The translations under genes and the position numbers were made by a program. From Salipaludibacillus neizhouensis (GTDB lineage: Bacteria > Bacillota > Bacilli > Bacillales > Salisediminibacteriaceae), in the NCBI RefSeq assembly GCF_002886185.1, contig NZ_KZ614146.1, positions 873,234-937,233 of the forward strand: a stretch of 64,000 bases of DNA, written 5' to 3'. The notes below the pieces were generated by a model. The model did no database searches and was not told the origin of the DNA. It saw only the letters and a list, made by a program, of their open reading frames with translations. Below, piece after piece: positions 1 to 9,170 of the stretch (positions are counted from its first letter, which is position 1; every line of letters starts with the position of its first letter).

Positions 1-553
1 AATAAGAAAAATGTTTTTCATCTGTTTTTACATCATCACCTACTAGAATTATCTTTTTAAGGTGAGGGAGTTCGTCAACTGGAATACGGGAGACTAGTTC
101 AGGAGTTGTTACGATAACACTTGCTTCGCTATCCTCGAGTCTGCTCTTTACGGCATCTTTCATAAACGCTTCAAAGAGAGGACCAACAACTGCACCCATT
201 TTAATTGCTCCTAGAAGAGCGATGTATAACTCAGGTGCTCGGGGCATGAATATAAAAACTCGATCACCTTTTTCAACATCTAATTTTCGAAACATATGAG
301 CTGCTTGATTTGTTAGTTTTTTTAATTGCTCAAATGTGTAAGTTTCATTGCGGGAAGGATCGGAATATAATAATGCTTTTTTCGCTCCTCTTCCTTCTTT
401 AACATGTCTGTCGATCGATTCATAGGCTATATTAATTTTGCCTGTTTTTGACCAGGTAAACACATCTCTTACATCGTCCCATGAAAAAGAATTTTTTGCA
501 GATTCATAGTTTTGAAGTTGATAGTTACCTTGTTTAGGTTGTAAAATTTTCAT
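1..553 (-). CDS. acsA: Acetyl-CoA synthetase, N-terminal part (cut by window edge)
   Basis: The reverse strand encodes about 184 N-terminal residues before the window ends. AMP-forming acetyl-CoA synthetase activates acetate to acetyl-CoA through acetyl-AMP in the cytoplasm. The segment GDRVFIFMPRAPELY followed by a GAVVGPLFEAF-like stretch matches the ACS N-terminal lobe as I recall it from Bacillus AcsA; the adenylate-binding core lies outside the window. The ATG at 553 has the ribosome site GGAGGTG seven bases upstream. The gene is transcribed leftward, away from the repeat-filled gap at 554-1012. Assignment to AcsA rather than another acyl-CoA synthetase rests on overall N-terminal similarity. 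Confidence 0.9.
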   Translation of the reverse strand, partial: MKILQPKQGNYQLQNYESAKNSFSWDDVRDVFTWSKTGKINIAYESIDRHVKEGRGAKKALLYSDPSRNETYTFEQLKKLTNQAAHMFRKLDVEKGDRVFIFMPRAPELYIALLGAIKMGAVVGPLFEAFMKDAVKSRLEDSEASVIVTTPELVSRIPVDELPHLKKIILVGDDVKTDEKHFSY

Positions 554-672
554 GCAGAACACCTCCAAAAAAATACTTTAAATTACTTTCTATAGCAATC
601 ATATACCTAATATTCTGATACTTCAAATAAGAACTTATTTAAAGACAGAGATTTTTTTAAGAGATAAGAATG

Positions 673-820
673 TATAAAATTGGCATCTACCTTCACACCG
701 CGTGTATCAAGGGAAACCCGCCTTCTTTCGAGTAGCACCTTCACGCATTACGTAGGTGCTACTCGGCGCGGTGGAACTAACGCTGTATTTAAGAAAAGAC
801 GCTTTGCGTTTTTCTTATAG
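673..820 (+). repeat. Family-1 interspersed repeat, copy A
   Basis: This is the first full copy of a repeat of about 150 bp found at nine places in the window. It has three parts. An outer pair of arms comes first, normally ATCTTTACGCCAC and GTGGCGAAAGAT but degenerate here. Inside is a hairpin with GAGTAGCACCT and AGGTGCTACTC arms (730-764). At the 3' end is a terminator-like hairpin, GACGCTTTGCGTTTTTC. It ends in CTTATAG, the inverse of the CTATAAG start seen in other copies. Together with copy B it fills most of the gap between acsA and the small ORF at 1013. Confidence 0.85.
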
Positions 821-825
821 TATAA

Positions 826-952
826 TTTATAAGTTGACAGCTATCTTTACGCCACAAGCATCAAGGGAAGTTCGCCCTTGATGCTTAAATGATGGTGGCT
901 TTAAAGATCACGCTGTATTTAATAAAAAACAGCAGAGCTGTTTTTCTTATAG
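826..952 (+). repeat. Family-1 interspersed repeat, copy B (variant centre)
   Basis: Head-to-tail neighbour of copy A, starting TTATAAGTTGACAGC and ending in CTTATAG. It keeps the outer arms and the 3' hairpin, here with ACAGC/GCTGT arms. The usual GAGTAGCACC hairpin is missing; instead AGCATCAAGGG and CCCTTGATGCT (857-884) form a different central hairpin. Outer and terminal parts therefore stay constant while the central cassette differs. Confidence 0.8.
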
Positions 953-1012
953 AATCTCCTTCTTGATTTTTTTCGTAAATCAACGTAGTTTTAAGGGTAG
1001 GGAGTGAATAAA

Positions 1013-1165
1013 ATGGATATTTTTACGATACTCATTCTTATTGTAATTGGAATCATCTTATTAAAAGTTGTAGGAGCAGTTTTCAGAATTGTTATTTTTA
1101 TAGGAGTTATCTTGTTTATTGTTTATATTTTCCAACAATTAGTAAGTTCAGCTGCTGTATACTGA
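1013..1165 (+). CDS. Small hydrophobic membrane protein, 50 aa
   Basis: A short ORF starts with ATG at 1013 behind the purine-rich site GGGTAGGGAG. The product is almost entirely hydrophobic: residues 4-18 and 22-42 are Ile/Leu/Val/Phe-rich and look like one or two membrane spans separated by a short segment with Lys18 and Arg25. No conserved motif is recognised. Similar 50-60 aa hydrophobic proteins are common in Bacillaceae, but the function cannot be inferred. It lies between the family-1 repeats and fumC and has no terminator before the fumC promoter region. The clear ribosome site and the biased composition support a real gene. Confidence 0.6.
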   Translation: MDIFTILILIVIGIILLKVVGAVFRIVIFIGVILFIVYIFQQLVSSAAVY

Positions 1166-1260
1166 AGGAATTTTTAACTTTATTGTACGTCCTTGATGTA
1201 ATGGAATGGAAAGACTGTTAGAGAAGTGATTTACTAATAGAGGTCACTGTAATTTATAGG

Positions 1261-1279
1261 TATAATGATAGTCATTATA
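1261..1279 (+). promoter_or_regulatory. Fur-box-like operator overlapping the fumC -10
   Basis: The 19-base sequence TATAATGATAGTCATTATA is an 8-3-8 inverted repeat. It matches the classical Fur box GATAATGATAATCATTATC at 16 of 19 positions. Its first six bases, TATAAT, are also the best -10 element upstream of fumC, so a bound repressor would block the promoter. No convincing -35 was found. Confidence 0.55.
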
Positions 1280-1317
1280 GAGTATAACCACCCAAATATT
1301 TAAGAGGAGGAATTTAA

Positions 1318-2706
1318 ATGAGCTATAGAGTAGAAAAAGATACATTAGGAGAAGTGAAGGTCCCAAATGAAAAGTGGTGGGGAGCACAAACACAACGCAG
1401 TTTAGATAATTTCAAAATTGGTTCTGAAAAAATGCCAAAAGAGATAGTAGAAGCTTTTACCATTCTTAAAGAAGCAACAGCTGCCGCAAACCTTCGTCTG
1501 GATAATTTAGAGGAAGAAAAAAGTTTAAAAATTCAATCGGTATGCCAAGAACTTCGTGAAGAGGGTACATATGAACATTTTCCTTTAGTTGTATGGCAAA
1601 CAGGAAGCGGCACACAATCGAATATGAATATGAATGAAGTTGTTGCATTTAGAGGGAATGAACAATTGGAAAAAGAGGGAAGCAATGCCAGAATTCATCC
1701 GAATGATGATGTGAATCGCTCGCAAAGCTCCAATGATACCTTTCCAACAGCGATGCACATTGCTGCTTTAAAAGAAGTCGAAGATCGATTGCTGCCTGCG
1801 ACACAACGTTTAAGAAAGACGTTTGAACAAAAAGCGGCTTCATTTGAAAATGTCATTAAAATTGGACGTACTCACCTTCAAGACGCTACTCCGCTCACGC
1901 TTGGCCAAGAGATGAGTGGTTGGGTACATATGTTAAAGCGTTCTGAAGAAATGATTGCACAATCAAAAACACAGTTAATGCATTTGGCAATTGGTGGAAC
2001 TGCAGTAGGAACAGGTATTAATGCACATCCTAAGTTTGGTGATTACACTGCAGAAGAAATCAGTAAAATAACTGGGAAAAAGTTCTATTCCTCTGAAAAT
2101 AAATTTCATGCGCTTACTTCACACGATGAACTCGTATATGCGCACGGAGCAATTAAAGGATTAGCCGCAGATCTAATGAAAATTGCAAACGACGTTCGTT
2201 GGCTTGCTAGTGGTCCTCGCTCAGGCATTGGGGAAATTTCCATTCCCGCTAATGAACCAGGAAGCTCGATTATGCCAGGGAAAGTGAATCCAACCCAGTC
2301 CGAAGCGTTAACGATGGTTGTTTCTCAAGTTTTTGGTAATGATGCTACGATTGGTTTTGCTGCGAGTCAAGGTAACTTTGAACTTAATGTATTTAAACCA
2401 GTGATTATTTATAATTTCCTGCAATCGGTTCGATTATTAAGTGACGCGATGGATTCCTTTAATGATAAATGTGCAATAGGCATTGAAGTAAATGAAGAAG
2501 TAATAGAAAAGCACGTGAAAAACTCACTTATGCTGGTCACGGCTTTAAACCCTTATATTGGTTATGAAAAAGCTGCAGAAATTGCTAAAACTGCATTTAA
2601 AGATAATTCGACATTAAAAGAAACTGCAGTAAAACTTGGATATTTAACCGAACAAGAATTTGATGAATACATTAACTTAGAAAAGATGGTTAGACCAACT
2701 GAATAA
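1318..2706 (+). CDS. fumC: Class II fumarate hydratase
   Basis: Cytoplasmic TCA-cycle enzyme interconverting fumarate and malate. The 462-residue length is standard for the iron-independent class II tetrameric fumarase. The superfamily signature [15 protein letters not shown] lies near residues 315-329, and the substrate-binding segments SGTQSNMN and [10 protein letters not shown] are intact. The ATG follows AGAGGAGGAA. The gene looks monocistronic: a promoter with an overlapping Fur-like box lies 40 bp upstream, and the next gene has its own ribosome site after a 97-bp gap. Iron-responsive expression would make sense for a fumarase without an Fe-S cluster; that part is inference. Confidence 0.97.
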   Translation: MSYRVEKDTLGEVKVPNEKWWGAQTQRSLDNFKIGSEKMPKEIVEAFTILKEATAAANLRLDNLEEEKSLKIQSVCQELREEGTYEHFPLVVWQTGSGTQSNMNMNEVVAFRGNEQLEKEGSNARIHPNDDVNRSQSSNDTFPTAMHIAALKEVEDRLLPATQRLRKTFEQKAASFENVIKIGRTHLQDATPLTLGQEMSGWVHMLKRSEEMIAQSKTQLMHLAIGGTAVGTGINAHPKFGDYTAEEISKITGKKFYSSENKFHALTSHDELVYAHGAIKGLAADLMKIANDVRWLASGPRSGIGEISIPANEPGSSIMPGKVNPTQSEALTMVVSQVFGNDATIGFAASQGNFELNVFKPVIIYNFLQSVRLLSDAMDSFNDKCAIGIEVNEEVIEKHVKNSLMLVTALNPYIGYEKAAEIAKTAFKDNSTLKETAVKLGYLTEQEFDEYINLEKMVRPTE

Positions 2707-2803
2707 TGTAAATACTAAGTGTCTTTTATTGAATGCAGCATGAAGCTAGCTGTCATTTTATACATTGATAGAAAACATCATGACAACAAAGTGAGGCTAG
2801 AAT

Positions 2804-3727
2804 ATGAATATCGTTGATTTACATTGTGATGCATTATTGAAGCTTCACATGGATCCAGGAAAATCATTTACAAATGATTCAGACTTGGAAGTGAATGCTG
2901 AAAGATTGGTAAAAGGAAATGTGAAATTGCAGTTGTTCGCTATTTTTATTGAGCCGGAGGTTACTAGTCACAAACAATTTCAAGTTGCTCTTGAGCAAAT
3001 CGATCTTTTTCACCGTGAAGTAGTAGGCAAACATCCTAATATAAGAAAAATTGTCCATTGGTCTGATGTTGCTAAACTAAAGGATGGTGAAATTGGAGCT
3101 ATTCTTACTCTTGAGGGTGCAGAAGCATTTGGGAATGATCTTGTAAAATTAAGGACCTTATATCAACTCGGAGTGAAGTCTATAGGCCTAACATGGAACA
3201 ATGCAAATTTATGTGCTGACGGCGTAGCGGAACGAAGAGGTGCAGGTTTAACCAAATTAGGGTTTGAAGTGGTGACAATGAATAATCAAGAAAAGGTTTG
3301 GACAGACATGTCCCACTTATCAATAAATTCCTTTTGGGATGCAGTCGAGGCAGCCGAGTTTCCAGTTGCAACCCATTCAAATTCCAAAGTGATCTGTGGG
3401 GACCGGAGAAATTTGTTAGATGATCAAGCCAAAGCCATTATTGATAAAAAAGGATTTATTGGAATGGTTTTTAATCCCCCATTTTTAAATGGGAAAGAGA
3501 CAGCCACGATGGACGATGTTTTGAGACATATTGATCACTTCTGCGGTCTGGGAGGATCAAAACACGTTGCATTAGGGTCAGATTTTGATGGTATTACGAT
3601 GCATGTCAAGGATTTAGAACACGCAGGGAAATATCAAAATCTGGTTAATGAATTGCTAAAAAGATTTAAAGAAGAAGAAGTGCGTGGATTTGCATACCAA
3701 AATGTCATTGATCGTCTTCCAGTTTAG
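2804..3727 (+). CDS. Peptidase M19 family (membrane-dipeptidase-like) dipeptidase
   Basis: Zn-dependent dipeptidase of the amidohydrolase superfamily, 307 residues and the usual bacterial length. The N-terminal metal motif HCD is at residues 7-9. The bridging glutamate is in LTLEGAEAF near residue 106, a histidine is in ATHSNS near residue 191, and the C-terminal GSDFDG motif is near residue 262. There is no signal peptide or membrane span, so the product is cytoplasmic despite the family name. The start has a GTGAGG-type ribosome site. A G-rich hairpin with a T-run follows, so the gene probably ends its own transcript. Substrate preference is not visible. Confidence 0.9.
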   Translation: MNIVDLHCDALLKLHMDPGKSFTNDSDLEVNAERLVKGNVKLQLFAIFIEPEVTSHKQFQVALEQIDLFHREVVGKHPNIRKIVHWSDVAKLKDGEIGAILTLEGAEAFGNDLVKLRTLYQLGVKSIGLTWNNANLCADGVAERRGAGLTKLGFEVVTMNNQEKVWTDMSHLSINSFWDAVEAAEFPVATHSNSKVICGDRRNLLDDQAKAIIDKKGFIGMVFNPPFLNGKETATMDDVLRHIDHFCGLGGSKHVALGSDFDGITMHVKDLEHAGKYQNLVNELLKRFKEEEVRGFAYQNVIDRLPV

Positions 3728-3772
3728 AAAATGAGTAGCTTCATGGCGGGTTTATGGAAATAATGGGGGCGG

Positions 3773-3811
3773 GGGAGGTTATTAAAGGACCTTTACCGCT
3801 CCCTTTGTTTA
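3773..3811 (+). terminator. Probable terminator after the dipeptidase
   Basis: GGGAG and CTCCC arms enclose inner pairs GGT/ACC and AAAGG/CCTTT with a small bulge, followed by TTTGTTT. The rest of the 305-bp gap (to 4032) holds AT-rich promoter-like sequence for msrA, including TATACT near 3981, but no ORF. Confidence 0.6.
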
Positions 3812-4032
3812 CTTTCATAGAGAGAATAGTTAGGCTGCAATTATGCCCTCGCCTACATCGAGTAAAGATCATGATTAATTAAACCCTAAAAAAGGCTTTA
3901 TAATTACTACTTTTCTAAATGTTTACTTGGTGATAGGAAAGGTAAGCATATTATAAAGTCTAACTCTGCATGCATGTTATACTTGGGTCATGAATGGCTG
4001 TTCGATAATTTCTAAGATGGGAGGCATTCAAA

Positions 4033-4563
4033 ATGGAAACAGGCAATTTAAAGAAAGCAACATTTGCAGGAGGGTGCTTCTGGTGTATGGTTTCACCATT
4101 CGATAAGCAACCTGGAATTCATGAAGTTATTTCAGGGTACACAGGAGGACATACAGAAAAACCTTCGTATAAAGAGGTTTGTTCAGAGACAACAGGTCAT
4201 TTAGAGGCTGTTCAAATTACTTACGATCCGGAAATCTATCCGTTTGAGAAAATTTTAGAATTGTACTGGGGTCAAATAGACCCGACAGATCCAGGCGGTC
4301 AATTTCATGATAGAGGCGAATCCTATACCACTGCAATATTTTATCATGATGAGGAACAAAAGGAGCTCGCTGAAAAATCAAAAAATGCACTTCAGCAAAG
4401 TGGGAAATTCAAAGATCCGATCGCTACGGTAATTCGCGAAGCGTCCACTTTCTATCCTGCAGAAACGCATCATCAGGATTACTATAAGAAAAACTCCCTT
4501 CATTACAAAATGTATCGTAAAGGAAGCGGAAGAGAAGATTTTATTAACAAACATTGGGGGTAA
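4033..4563 (+). CDS. msrA: Peptide-methionine (S)-S-oxide reductase
   Basis: Repairs the S-epimer of methionine sulfoxide in oxidised proteins using thioredoxin. The catalytic motif GCFWC is at residues 14-18, with Cys15 as nucleophile, and is followed by the typical GYTGGH segment and the [13 protein letters not shown] substrate-pocket sequence. The 176-residue length is standard. The ATG is preceded by GGGAGG. The gene lies four bases upstream of msrB in one operon, so both methionine sulfoxide epimers can be repaired together. Confidence 0.97.
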   Translation: METGNLKKATFAGGCFWCMVSPFDKQPGIHEVISGYTGGHTEKPSYKEVCSETTGHLEAVQITYDPEIYPFEKILELYWGQIDPTDPGGQFHDRGESYTTAIFYHDEEQKELAEKSKNALQQSGKFKDPIATVIREASTFYPAETHHQDYYKKNSLHYKMYRKGSGREDFINKHWG

Positions 4564-4567
4564 TAGC

Positions 4568-4993
4568 ATGAGTAAGAAAGACTTAGAGAAAAAGTTAACA
4601 CCCATTCAATACAAAGTGACACAGGAAGATGCAACAGAGCCTCCTTTCAAAAATGAATATTGGGACTTCTTTGAAGACGGGCTGTATGTAGACGTCGTTT
4701 CAGGTGAAGTACTTTTTAGTTCAAAAGAGAAATTCGATTCTAGTTGTGGCTGGCCAAGTTTTACCGAGCCGCTTGAAAAAGAAAAGGTGAAGGAGAAACA
4801 AGACAATAGTCTCCGAATGACCCGCACAGAAGTGCGCAGCTCAGAAGGTGACTCTCACCTAGGACATGTGTTTAATGACGGTCCAGGACCAAATGGTTTG
4901 CGCTATTGTATTAATTCAGCTTCTTTACGATTTATACCTGTAAAGGATTTGGAAAAAGAAGGGTACAAAGAATATAAATCACTTTTTGAATAA
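4568..4993 (+). CDS. msrB: Peptide-methionine (R)-S-oxide reductase
   Basis: Reduces the R-epimer of methionine sulfoxide. SelR-fold landmarks are present: CGWPSF near residues 60-65, GHVFNDGP, and RYCINSASL with the catalytic cysteine near residue 114. The two CxxC zinc motifs of zinc-type MsrBs are absent, as in other Bacillus-type enzymes of this family. At 141 residues it is full length. It follows msrA with a four-base gap and ends in a strong hairpin terminator, giving a two-gene operon. Confidence 0.97.
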   Translation: MSKKDLEKKLTPIQYKVTQEDATEPPFKNEYWDFFEDGLYVDVVSGEVLFSSKEKFDSSCGWPSFTEPLEKEKVKEKQDNSLRMTRTEVRSSEGDSHLGHVFNDGPGPNGLRYCINSASLRFIPVKDLEKEGYKEYKSLFE

Positions 4994-4995
4994 AA

Positions 4996-5037
4996 AAACC
5001 ACCAGACCAGTTATTTTAAACTGATCTGGTGGTTTTT
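4996..5037. terminator. Bidirectional terminator between msrB and the ABC-class ATPase
   Basis: ACCACCAGACCAGTT and AACTGATCTGGTGGT form a 15-bp stem with one G-T pair and a short AT loop. An A-run lies before it and a T-run after it, so it can end transcripts from both converging genes. Confidence 0.9.
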
Positions 5038-5090
5038 ATTTTTCAACGAAAGGTTGTTTTGAAGAATGACCGTTCGCTTAGAACGTTTTA

Positions 5091-6785
5091 TTAGTATCTT
5101 ATTCGATTAAATGCCGAAGCTACTTCTAGTTTTCTTGGTAAAGCAAAGTCTCCAGGATGTTTCCCTTTAAAAGGGGATAAAGAATCCAATCCATCTCTGG
5201 TTATTTCTTCATAAACCTTGTCTATTGCTTTTTTGAGACTTGTTTCTCCATTGGCAACGTTAGCAACACGTTTTACCATATGAGCAATGGCTTGCGTTTG
5301 ACTTGAATCAACTAACTGTTCAACGTGATGCAATGCGAGGTTGGAATTGCCAATTCTTATCGAGTGTAATCCCTTTGCCTCGACCTTTTCTTTACGATCA
5401 AATAACTTCCTAATTTTTTGTAGCTCAAGTTTTCTCTCTTCGTGAGCTGAATAAAAAGCTTCTTTGTTGGACACTTCTTTTTCTCTAGTAGATTTAATTG
5501 TATCAGCAAGAAACTTCGCTTCTTTCGTTCGGTCAAAAGGCTTATAATCATCCATCATAATAATATGGTCCGCCACATCAAAGTAGTCACCGGATCCACC
5601 TAAAACAAGGACAGTTGAAACTCCTCTTTCTTTGAATAACTGCTGAACTCTGTCAATAAATGGCGTGATCGGTTCTTTGGATTTACTCACAAGCTTTTGC
5701 ATTCTGCCATCACGAATCATAAAGTTTGTCGCACTTGTATCTTCATCTATTAAAAGGAGTGAAGCATCCATTTCAAGTGCTTCAATAATATTAGCAGACT
5801 GTGAAGTACTGCCGCTTGCATCTTCAGATGAAAAACTTGTCGTTTTCTTGCCGAAAGGAAGATCATTAATAAATGGACTAATGTTTACTTTTGTAACAGC
5901 ACGCCCATCCTCAGAGCGTATTTTTACTGCATCTTCATCTGTGATGACATATTCCCGGCCATCTTCCAACTGATGATTGTAAACACCACGTTCCATGGCT
6001 TGTAATAACGTGCTTTTTCCGTGGTAACCCCCGCCGATTATGAGAGAGATTCCCTTTTTTATTCCCATGCCAGTTTTACTTTTACCAGATGGGAGATTGA
6101 TTGTTGTCTCATACTCTCTGGGTGATTGAAACATAATAACGGATTCATCCATTAACGGTTTATTACTTACTCCAGATTCTCTGGGTAATCTTGATCCATT
6201 CGCAATAAAGGAAACAAGGTTTCTCTTAAACAATTCTTTCCGGATATAAGCCTGATCCTCAGCAAGTAGAAGAGCTTGATTCAGTTTTTCTCTATCGTAA
6301 TTTCTAACTGTATTTAGGACAACGTTTGGGATAACTGATGAAAGAAGTGTCGCAGCTTTTTGTCCAAGAATGCGTCTGCCTTGAGCAGGTAAACCTGTGG
6401 AAAGACGGAATTCTATTCCACCCTCATCTATAGTTACAGCCGTTCGTTGCAATACTTCTTGACCTGGGCGATCAATGGATATTAGTCCACTTTTGCCGGT
6501 TCCATGAACGGGGTTCTTTGTATTTAAGATCTGCCGGTGACACTCATGAGCAAAAAAGTGTGTGAGGGCTGTCTCTTTTTGTAAGTTATCAAATTTATCA
6601 AATGTTAAATCCACATGGTTTGAAGATATAAAGAAGCGTACTCGAGAAGGCGTTGCAAAGGGATCTCCTTGGACATAATCGACATGCAACGTATAATTTT
6701 CTGCATGATATGTTCCTTGTATATCTTTTAAAGATCGATAAGATTTTCCATCTAATTGCTTTAATTTAGCTTGTAATGTATTCAT
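5091..6785 (-). CDS. Predicted ATPase of the ABC class
   Basis: A 564-residue cytoplasmic protein with a P-loop GGGYHGKST near residues 251-259 and a Walker-B-like segment LLLIDEDTSATNFM near residue 340. These are characteristic of the ABC_ATPase (COG3044-like) family, a stand-alone ATPase family without a transporter partner. The N-terminal 240 residues are the family-specific region, with an ESGVSN-type segment before the nucleotide domain. No membrane segments are present. The gene is monocistronic, converges on msrAB and shares its terminator. The biological role of this family is not established to my knowledge. Confidence 0.85.
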   Translation of the reverse strand: MNTLQAKLKQLDGKSYRSLKDIQGTYHAENYTLHVDYVQGDPFATPSRVRFFISSNHVDLTFDKFDNLQKETALTHFFAHECHRQILNTKNPVHGTGKSGLISIDRPGQEVLQRTAVTIDEGGIEFRLSTGLPAQGRRILGQKAATLLSSVIPNVVLNTVRNYDREKLNQALLLAEDQAYIRKELFKRNLVSFIANGSRLPRESGVSNKPLMDESVIMFQSPREYETTINLPSGKSKTGMGIKKGISLIIGGGYHGKSTLLQAMERGVYNHQLEDGREYVITDEDAVKIRSEDGRAVTKVNISPFINDLPFGKKTTSFSSEDASGSTSQSANIIEALEMDASLLLIDEDTSATNFMIRDGRMQKLVSKSKEPITPFIDRVQQLFKERGVSTVLVLGGSGDYFDVADHIIMMDDYKPFDRTKEAKFLADTIKSTREKEVSNKEAFYSAHEERKLELQKIRKLFDRKEKVEAKGLHSIRIGNSNLALHHVEQLVDSSQTQAIAHMVKRVANVANGETSLKKAIDKVYEEITRDGLDSLSPFKGKHPGDFALPRKLEVASAFNRIRY

Positions 6786-6983
6786 TGTTTCATTCCTTTC
6801 ATTGTTATTCTATTCCCTTCTTTGAATGTAACCGGAATACAGAAAAATAAACAGTCGAATCATATAGAATTTATTTGATCATTTATCGTTAGGGTAGAAA
6901 AAGTATTTTCTCATTACATAATAATCAGTAAAAGAGGCAACCTAAATCTGTTAAATACAATAAAATTTGGTAGGAGTGGAAAA

Positions 6984-7664
6984 ATGAAAAAAAGTTGGCT
7001 TATAGTTAGTTTTATTGCAATAGTAGGTTTGATGATGCAGTTTCCAAACTTCACTAGTGCAGATGATACTACGACAGAACAAGCAAAAGCAAGGGTTGTC
7101 CACGCGTCACCAAATGCAACTGCAGTGGATGTGTATTTAGATGACGAAAAAATACTTACTGGTATGCAATTCAAGGAGCTAAGTGAATACCACCCATTGG
7201 ATGAAAAGAGCTATGAGGTAAAAATTTATGAAGAAGGGAGCAAACCGAAAAACTCAGAACCTGTGTTAGAAGCCAATATAACAGCAATGGCAGGCGAATC
7301 ATATACTTTAGCAGTCGGGGGTAAAGTTGACGAACTCCAATTATATGAGATAAAGGATGATAAAGAAGTAAATGAAGAAGAAGCCAAATTAAGAGTGATA
7401 CACTTATCACCAGATGCCCCTGCTATCGATGTTTTTTCTTTAGATACACCAGTTGTGGCAAATGTTGCTTTCTCAGAGGCTTCTAAATATGAAAACTTAG
7501 CAGAGGGAAGCTACTCTCTTGACATAAGACCTGCTGGCCAAGAAAAAGAAATATTTAATATTCCAAATTTGCAGCTTGAGAAAGGTAAAAACTATTCGAT
7601 TATTGCCTTGGGGCTTCTAAAGGGTGACCCAGCTTTCGATGTCATATTAGCAAAAGATAAGTAA
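6984..7664 (+). CDS. Secreted DUF4397-domain protein with two repeats
   Basis: A 226-residue exported protein. Residues 1-26 form a signal peptide: KKS, then a hydrophobic core, then a likely cleavage near TSADD. Two homologous repeats of about 100 residues follow. The first begins ARVVHASPNATAVDVYLDD (from about residue 35) and the second LRVIHLSPDAPAIDVFSLD (from about residue 136). Both have the R-V-x-H-x-S-P signature of DUF4397, a beta-rich domain of extracellular bacterial proteins with no firmly assigned function. No lipobox or anchor is seen. It is monocistronic with its own terminator. Confidence 0.88.
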   Translation: MKKSWLIVSFIAIVGLMMQFPNFTSADDTTTEQAKARVVHASPNATAVDVYLDDEKILTGMQFKELSEYHPLDEKSYEVKIYEEGSKPKNSEPVLEANITAMAGESYTLAVGGKVDELQLYEIKDDKEVNEEEAKLRVIHLSPDAPAIDVFSLDTPVVANVAFSEASKYENLAEGSYSLDIRPAGQEKEIFNIPNLQLEKGKNYSIIALGLLKGDPAFDVILAKDK

Positions 7665-7677
7665 ATAAATTCTATCA

Positions 7678-7713
7678 GTGCACTAGAAAAATTTTCTTTT
7701 TTAGTGCACTTTT
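7678..7713 (+). terminator. Terminator of the DUF4397 gene
   Basis: AGTGCACTA and TAGTGCACT arms flank an A/T loop and are followed by TTTT. Confidence 0.85.
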
Positions 7714-7862
7714 AATGAATGAAGACAGTGTTAACCGCTTACTAGAACTTCTGCGATACAACAGTTAACATCAATTTGTGACAAATAGTTAGAAAAAAAG
7801 CTTGTTCTTTCCGGGAGATACTGTATAAAATAATAGTATCTTATTTACACATAGGTGATTAA

Positions 7863-9017
7863 ATGAAATTAATGGATCGAACTATTTACATAGTAATAGC
7901 CAGTGTATTGTGTTGGTGCATCCTACTGTTACCCATTAATCCGTCTGTCAGTAAAGCGCTAGCATCTGAATCTTTAGTGCAAAGCGAAGCATATGTAGTG
8001 ATCGATTCCAACAGCGGGAAAGTCCTTAGTAGTAAAAATAAGCTGAAAGAAATGTATCCTGCAAGTATTACAAAAATTGTTACGGCAATTATGACAATAG
8101 AATCTATAGATATCAACGAGAAGACTACTGTAAGTAACCATGCTGTTCACGCAGATGGAACCAGGGTATATCTTTTAGAAGACGAAGAAATAACAATTGA
8201 TCAACTTTTACACGGATTGATGGTCAGTTCAGGAAATGATGCAGGAATCGCTATAGCAGAACATGTTTCGGGTTCTGTAGAGAATTTTGCCCTAGATATG
8301 AATCAATTTCTTCGGGAGGAAGTTGGTGTGGAAAATACCTCGCTCTCAAATCCGCATGGACTTTTTGACGAAAGGCACGTAACGACTGCTCTAGACATGG
8401 CCAGAATAAGTGCCTACGCCATGAAAAATGCAAAATTTAGAGAGCTGGTAAATACAGAATCTTATAATTGGGTAGGTGAGGGGTGGGAGACAACATTGTA
8501 TAATCACCATCCACTTCTAAGAGGTAATGAAGAAGTGATTGGTATAAAAAACGGTTTCGTAACGGAATCTGGTTATACATTAGCTACTGCAGCAATCCAA
8601 GAGGATACAGAGGTAATTGTTGTCACACTTAATAGTCCTACTAAAGATATCCTAGTTGATGATACGTTAACACTTCTTAATGAAGCTTTTAGCAAATATG
8701 AGACGAAATGGCTTTCTTTTGCCGATAAAGAAACGCTACCAGGCTATATTTACCCTGATTCACTGCCGGTTACGGTCGTTAAAGGGGAGAAAATTCTAAC
8801 GGGAATATCGGAGACTGGAGTTGTTAGTGTCTACGGTGCAGGGAAACGTTTAATAGATAAAATACAGTTAAATCAAAGGCAAGAGGTTAGATTACCAATT
8901 GATTATTTAAATATAGATAAAGATGTAGCGATTAGCCCTAAACCTGAAAGAAGTGAGAGTTCATTTATGTCATGGTTAGTAGTAACCGGGTTTCTTTACT
9001 TCCCCCTGGATAAATAA
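7863..9017 (+). CDS. D-alanyl-D-alanine carboxypeptidase (PBP5/DacF-like) with altered KTG motif
   Basis: Peptidase S11 enzyme expected to trim D-Ala from peptidoglycan stem peptides outside the cell. A signal peptide covers about the first 36 residues, ending near SKALA. The SxxK motif is SITK at residues 68-71 (catalytic Ser68, Lys71) and the SxN motif lies in SSGND near residue 123. The third motif, normally KTG, reads Lys229-Asn230-Gly231 in GIKNGF. A C-terminal beta domain follows, and the last 20 residues are hydrophobic (FMSWLVVTGFLYF), possibly a membrane anchor. At 384 residues it has family length. The ATG lies after AGGTGATTAA. No partner gene lies downstream, only a 600-bp gap. 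Confidence 0.88.
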   Translation: MKLMDRTIYIVIASVLCWCILLLPINPSVSKALASESLVQSEAYVVIDSNSGKVLSSKNKLKEMYPASITKIVTAIMTIESIDINEKTTVSNHAVHADGTRVYLLEDEEITIDQLLHGLMVSSGNDAGIAIAEHVSGSVENFALDMNQFLREEVGVENTSLSNPHGLFDERHVTTALDMARISAYAMKNAKFRELVNTESYNWVGEGWETTLYNHHPLLRGNEEVIGIKNGFVTESGYTLATAAIQEDTEVIVVTLNSPTKDILVDDTLTLLNEAFSKYETKWLSFADKETLPGYIYPDSLPVTVVKGEKILTGISETGVVSVYGAGKRLIDKIQLNQRQEVRLPIDYLNIDKDVAISPKPERSESSFMSWLVVTGFLYFPLDK

Positions 9018-9170
9018 AGACAGGCACCTTTTCAGGTGTATTATTATAAGATTATAATAGATGTATATATAATCATCATGGAGTGAAAGCGCTTGTCTTT
9101 ATTCCGTAAATTTCAAACAATTCCTTAAATTCCTTATTGTTTGCGGACCATGACTGGTGTAAAATTTAAC

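Noticed and set aside
673-952. CRISPR array interpretation of the family-1 repeats
   Set aside because: Copies are dispersed over 50 kb, only two are adjacent, there are no regular spacers and no cas genes.
9083-9096. Palindromic GAAAGCGCTTG resembling a cre site
   Set aside because: Only the core matches the catabolite-response consensus, and the nearest downstream gene starts more than 500 bp away, so no regulated gene can be named.
9093-9130. TTG-started frame behind GGAG after the carboxypeptidase gene
   Set aside because: It closes after 11 codons and shows no family similarity; too short to call.
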